The translations under genes were made by a program, and so were the position numbers. Below, piece by piece: positions 3,352 to 6,244 of a stretch of 6,244 nucleotides of DNA; within the stretch, counting starts at the first letter, position 1, and each line of letters opens with the position of its first letter. The notes under the pieces were generated by a model that was not told the origin of the DNA, made no database searches, and worked only from the letters and a program-made list of their open reading frames with translations. Source of the DNA: Actinomycetes bacterium (GTDB lineage Bacteria; Actinomycetota; Acidimicrobiia; Acidimicrobiales; Ilumatobacteraceae); contig JAEZFY010000193.1 in NCBI GenBank assembly GCA_023417265.1, positions 1 through 6,244 on the forward strand, in the 5' to 3' direction.

Positions 3352-6244
3352 TCGCCGAGCTGCGGGAACTGACCGACCAGCTCGTCGACCAGCGCCTGCT
3401 CCTGTTCGCGGACGAGCCGGTCGTAGCCCGACTCGGCGAGGCACGCCTGATCGGCCTTCCACAGCTCGAGCTCCATGCGCGTCAGCTCGTCGATCTGCTC
3501 GCCGGTCAACTCCGGCAGCTCGGCACCCGGCTCGCCGGGGGCGACGACGACGAACCCCTTGCCGCGCTCGTCGGTGCTCGCGGTGAGCACGGTGCGGCCG
3601 GAATTGAAGTACTCGTCGAGTTCGGCCTGGTTGGCGACCGGCAGCACCTCGGCACCCATCGCCTTGTACTTCTCGGTGTCGACGATCTGGTAGCCGTCGT
3701 AGATCTGCGTCGGCACGGTGTCGATCGCGTACTCGCCGAGCGTCGCCTGAAAGCACTCGACCCAGTCGGCGACGGCCGCGTCGAGGGCCGGGTCGTCCTG
3801 CTGGCGGGTGTAGAAGTCGTTGAGCACGCGCTGCACCTCGGGGTCGTTGGCAGGGTCCTCACCGAGCACGGCGAGGCGCGCCGTGCCCTCGCACCCTTGC
3901 TGGTCGAGCGGCGGCGCGACCATCGGCTCCGACGTGTCCCCGCCGTCGCCACCGACGGTGCCGACCGGCGCTTCCCAGATGCTCTGATCGCCGTACAGGT
4001 CGGCGTAATAGGCGGTCTGTTCGTCGGGCGTCAGCGACTCGACGTACTCGGCGTTGGGGTCGTCGAACACCATCCCCGGACCGTCGCCCTCACCGGCACC
4101 GAGCTCGTACGTCTCGTAGTTGTACATCACGCCGTAGCCGTACTTCTCGCCGTACGCCTGCGGGTCGGCCATGTCGACGGCGCCCTCGGGAGCCTGCGCC
4201 GACCAGTCGACGGGGGTGTACTCCCACCCTGCGGCGCGCATGCATTCGGCCACCGATTCTTGGATCTCGAGTTCCTGGCGGCGCTGTTCGACCGGGTCCG
4301 ACACCCACCCCATCAGTTCGGCGAGCGGGCTCACCGGGGCCGCATCACCGTCACCGGAAACGGCACCGTCACCGGAATCGGCACCGTCACCGGACTCGGC
4401 GCCGTCGCCGGACTCGGCGCCGTCGCCGTCGCCGTCACCATCGTCGGCGCCGCCGTCACCGTCGCCGGTACCCGGCAGGGTGTTCGTGTCGACCCCGATC
4501 ACCACGCGATCGCCGACGTCGAGCGCGCCGGCGTCAACCGGGGCGACCTCGGCCAGCCCGCCGGCGGTCAGGCCGACGGTCACCGCGACCACCTCGGTCT
4601 CGGCCGGCACGTCGTCGGTGGCGGGCACCCGCTCGACTTCGACCTGGCTGACCTCGTCCGGGCCGATCGTCAACGCCGCCACCGGCACGACCAGCACCTC
4701 GCCGGCGGTGGCGTCGATCTGGATCCGGACGCGCACCCCGTACCACATGTACATGGCGAGGTCGGTGCCCGCCGCCGGGGCGACGACGACCTCCATCCGC
4801 CCGCTCGTGCCGCCGCCCGGAGCGGGACCAGGCGACTCGCCGGCACCGGGCGTCACGGGCGGCTCGCCGACGCTCAGCACCGTGCCGGAGGTGTTGATGC
4901 CCGCATCGCGGATCTCGATGCCGACCGAGGCACCGACGGCCACCAACGCCGCATCGGTGCGGGCGACGCGGGCGCGCACCAAGGTCTCGGTCGTGGCCAT
5001 CAATCCGATCGGGCCCTCGATGCCCGACCCGAGCGTCACGTACGACTCGGTGAGCGTCGACGGCAACACCGGTGCGAACACGATCTCGCCCGGCGAGATC
5101 CGCGTCCCGGCCGCCGCCTGGAGCGTCATCAGGTCGGCCGACGCCTGGGCGAGGAGCGTCTCGGCGGCGCGCACGGCGTCCTGGAGCGCCGACGTGTCAC
5201 GCCCGGCGGTCGCCTCCCGGAACTGCGCCTCGGCGATCTGCAGCTGGGCCGCCGCGTCGGTGATCGCCCGGTCGGCTGCGGCGACCTGCACGTCGCGCGT
5301 CTGCTCGGCGACGACGAGTTGACCTTCGGCGGCGGTGTACGCCTCTTGCGCCTCGGCGGCGGCGACCTCGAGCGCAGCCGCCCGCTCCGGGGTGTACGGC
5401 TCTCCCGTGTCGGGATCGTTCGCCCCCGGGGTGCGCGCCCGGTCGCGTACGGTCACCGCCGCGTCGCGCTGCGTGCGCGCCGTGTCGCGGGCGGCCTGGG
5501 CGGTGGCGACCAACTGATCCTGCTCGGTGCGCGCCACGGCGGCTGCGGTCTCGGCGGTGGGGACGGCCTCGCGGGCGTCGTTGACGGCCTGCTGGAGTTG
5601 TAGGCGTTGCGACTCGGGCAGCGGGTCGTCGGCTTCGGCGAGCGCGGCACGCGCATCGGCCACCCCGCGCTCGGCGCTGGCGACCGCTTCTCGGGCGGCG
5701 ACGAGGTCGCCCTCCTGCTCGGCCGACGGGCCTTCGGCCGTGTACCCGCGGTCGGCGTAGAGCTGTTCCACGGCCGCCGCGGTGACGGCGTCGAACACCG
5801 TGTCGACCGGGTCGACCGGGTACCCGAGGCGAACCAGCGCGTGTTCGAGTTGGAGGACGTCGGGACCCTCCGACCCGATCGCCAGCCGCCGGTACATCGG
5901 CAGGTCGCCCTGCAGGACGAACACCGGCCGACCGGTGACCTCGACCACCACGTCACCCTCGTTGAGTGCCGTGCCGGCGTCGCGGATCTCGGTGACGACC
6001 GCCGTGTCGGCCGCGCCGATGCCGACCGCTCCGGCGAGGCGGACGGTGACCGGTTCGTTGTAGGCGACCTCGCCGTTGAGCACGATCTCCGATGTCAGCT
6101 GCCGGCGCTCGACCGGCACGGTGATCAGCGACGGGACGGGGGCGGCACGCGCGGCGGCGCGATCGGCGGGCGACTCGATGCGCGTGCCCACGTACATGCC
6201 TGCCGCCCCGGCGGCCACGGCGGCGAGCAGCACCGCCACGGCGG
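3348..6244 (-). CDS. Membrane-anchored HlyD/MacA-type adaptor with peptidoglycan-binding-like domain and C-terminal Cys-motif extension (5' end at or beyond window edge)
   Basis: The frame is open to the right edge. The first in-window start is a GTG at 6239 (963 residues, numbering used here), and the true start may lie just outside. Domains in order: TM anchor, about 2-20; first half of a lipoyl/barrel-sandwich domain, about 53-105; a peptidoglycan-binding-like fold, about 118-166 (EGPDVLQLEHALVRLGY, then VFDAVTAAAVEQLY); Ala/Glu/Gln-rich coiled coil, about 176-375; returning barrel and beta-barrel segments, about 380-585, including VRARVARTDAALVAVG and LVVPVAALTIG; acidic Gly/Asp/Ser linker, about 591-634; and an extra domain, about 640-963, with Cys at 666, 783, 829 and 933. 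The first parts match adaptors that pair with MacB-type pumps (MacA, and YknX in Gram-positives). Family adaptors usually end after the beta-barrel region, so the last 320 residues are an unusual addition. It is first in the coupled operon, overlapping the ATPase start by 4 bases. Confidence 0.88.
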   Translation of the reverse strand, partial: AVAVLLAAVAAGAAGMYVGTRIESPADRAAARAAPVPSLITVPVERRQLTSEIVLNGEVAYNEPVTVRLAGAVGIGAADTAVVTEIRDAGTALNEGDVVVEVTGRPVFVLQGDLPMYRRLAIGSEGPDVLQLEHALVRLGYPVDPVDTVFDAVTAAAVEQLYADRGYTAEGPSAEQEGDLVAAREAVASAERGVADARAALAEADDPLPESQRLQLQQAVNDAREAVPTAETAAAVARTEQDQLVATAQAARDTARTQRDAAVTVRDRARTPGANDPDTGEPYTPERAAALEVAAAEAQEAYTAAEGQLVVAEQTRDVQVAAADRAITDAAAQLQIAEAQFREATAGRDTSALQDAVRAAETLLAQASADLMTLQAAAGTRISPGEIVFAPVLPSTLTESYVTLGSGIEGPIGLMATTETLVRARVARTDAALVAVGASVGIEIRDAGINTSGTVLSVGEPPVTPGAGESPGPAPGGGTSGRMEVVVAPAAGTDLAMYMWYGVRVRIQIDATAGEVLVVPVAALTIGPDEVSQVEVERVPATDDVPAETEVVAVTVGLTAGGLAEVAPVDAGALDVGDRVVIGVDTNTLPGTGDGDGGADDGDGDGDGAESGDGAESGDGADSGDGAVSGDGDAAPVSPLAELMGWVSDPVEQRRQELEIQESVAECMRAAGWEYTPVDWSAQAPEGAVDMADPQAYGEKYGYGVMYNYETYELGAGEGDGPGMVFDDPNAEYVESLTPDEQTAYYADLYGDQSIWEAPVGTVGGDGGDTSEPMVAPPLDQQGCEGTARLAVLGEDPANDPEVQRVLNDFYTRQQDDPALDAAVADWVECFQATLGEYAIDTVPTQIYDGYQIVDTEKYKAMGAEVLPVANQAELDEYFNSGRTVLTASTDERGKGFVVVAPGEPGAELPELTGEQIDELTRMELELWKADQACLAESGYDRLVREQEQALVDELVGQFPQLGE
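3351..4322 (-). other. C-terminal Cys-motif extracytoplasmic domain of the adaptor (within the CDS)
   Basis: Residues about 640-963 of the adaptor are unrelated to HlyD/MacA folds. Three segments share a pattern of Cys, hydrophobic residue, three variable residues, then Gly and/or aromatic/acidic residues: ECMRAAGWEY (C666), ECFQATLGEY (C829) and ACLAESGYD (C933). A fourth cysteine lies in QGCEGTARLAVLG (C783). Between them are a Tyr-rich stretch (YGEKYGYGVMYNYETY, about 696-711) and LTPDEQTAYYADLYG (about 736-750). I recall similar phrases in free-standing secreted or lipoprotein hypotheticals of actinobacteria, but could not check this. The topology puts the domain outside the membrane, so the four cysteines could form two disulfides. 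Function is unknown. Confidence 0.6.
4344..4415. repeat. 18-base tandem repeat, four units, encoding the acidic Ser-Gly-Asp-Gly linker
   Basis: Four consecutive 18-base units start at 4344, 4362, 4380 and 4398. Units 2 and 3 differ at one base, and units 1 and 4 differ at a few. A decayed continuation runs to about 4433. On the minus strand each unit encodes a six-residue block of the type (E/D)SGDGA. The repeat lies inside the linker that joins the adaptor core to its C-terminal domain. The unit length is a multiple of three, so copy-number change would lengthen or shorten the linker without breaking the frame. Confidence 0.85.

Noticed and set aside
3352..3756. Longer ATPase start upstream of 3351
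   Set aside because: It would add an Arg-rich N-terminus read out of frame through the adaptor gene. The GTG overlapping the adaptor stop gives a normal family length of 249 residues.
4342..4433. Tandem repeats as a CRISPR array
   Set aside because: The units are contiguous 18-mers without spacers, in frame with a coding linker.
3897..5603. Plus-strand open frame of 568 codons antisense to the adaptor
   Set aside because: It is a shadow. Its His/Arg/Asp/Gly-rich composition is typical of antisense high-GC DNA, it has no recognisable domain, and the opposite strand encodes a clear adaptor. The GTVTG-type repeats in it are just the tandem linker repeat read backwards.

Overview
This is a G+C-rich window with one coding direction: every gene I can support is on the minus strand. 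It looks like a high-GC actinobacterium. The cytochrome b/ferredoxin cluster and a Cys-motif secreted domain remind me most of Acidimicrobiia-type genomes, but that placement comes from memory of families, not from a search. The very long open frames on the plus strand are typical high-GC shadows of the minus-strand genes.

Layout in the direction of transcription, right to left. (1) About 3348-6244 holds a large membrane-anchored HlyD/MacA-type adaptor, running off the right edge. It has a peptidoglycan-binding-like domain, a long coiled coil, an acidic Gly/Asp/Ser repeat linker, and an unusual C-terminal extracytoplasmic domain of about 320 residues with four cysteines. (2) 2602-3351 is a MacB/LolD-type ABC ATPase starting at GTG. 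(3) 1400-2605 is a MacB/FtsX-type ABC permease. Each junction among these three genes is a 4-base stop/start overlap, so they form one translationally coupled operon encoding an ABC export or envelope-remodelling machine.

A gap of about 267 bases (1133-1399) separates that operon from a second one. The gap holds a possible -10 element, a short direct repeat containing the palindrome AGCGCT just upstream of it, and a small GC hairpin in the presumed leader.

The second operon runs off the left edge: a three-TM membrane protein of unknown function (650-1132), a two-cluster 4Fe-4S ferredoxin (224-637), and the N-terminus of a cytochrome b of the bc/b6f type (1-219). The tight spacing and the membrane/iron-sulfur/cytochrome b combination suggest a quinol-linked respiratory complex. 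The Rieske and cytochrome c partners, if any, lie outside the window.

The most interesting element is the adaptor's C-terminal extension. It looks like a normally free-standing secreted actinobacterial Cys-motif domain fused through a repetitive acidic linker to an ABC-transporter adaptor.
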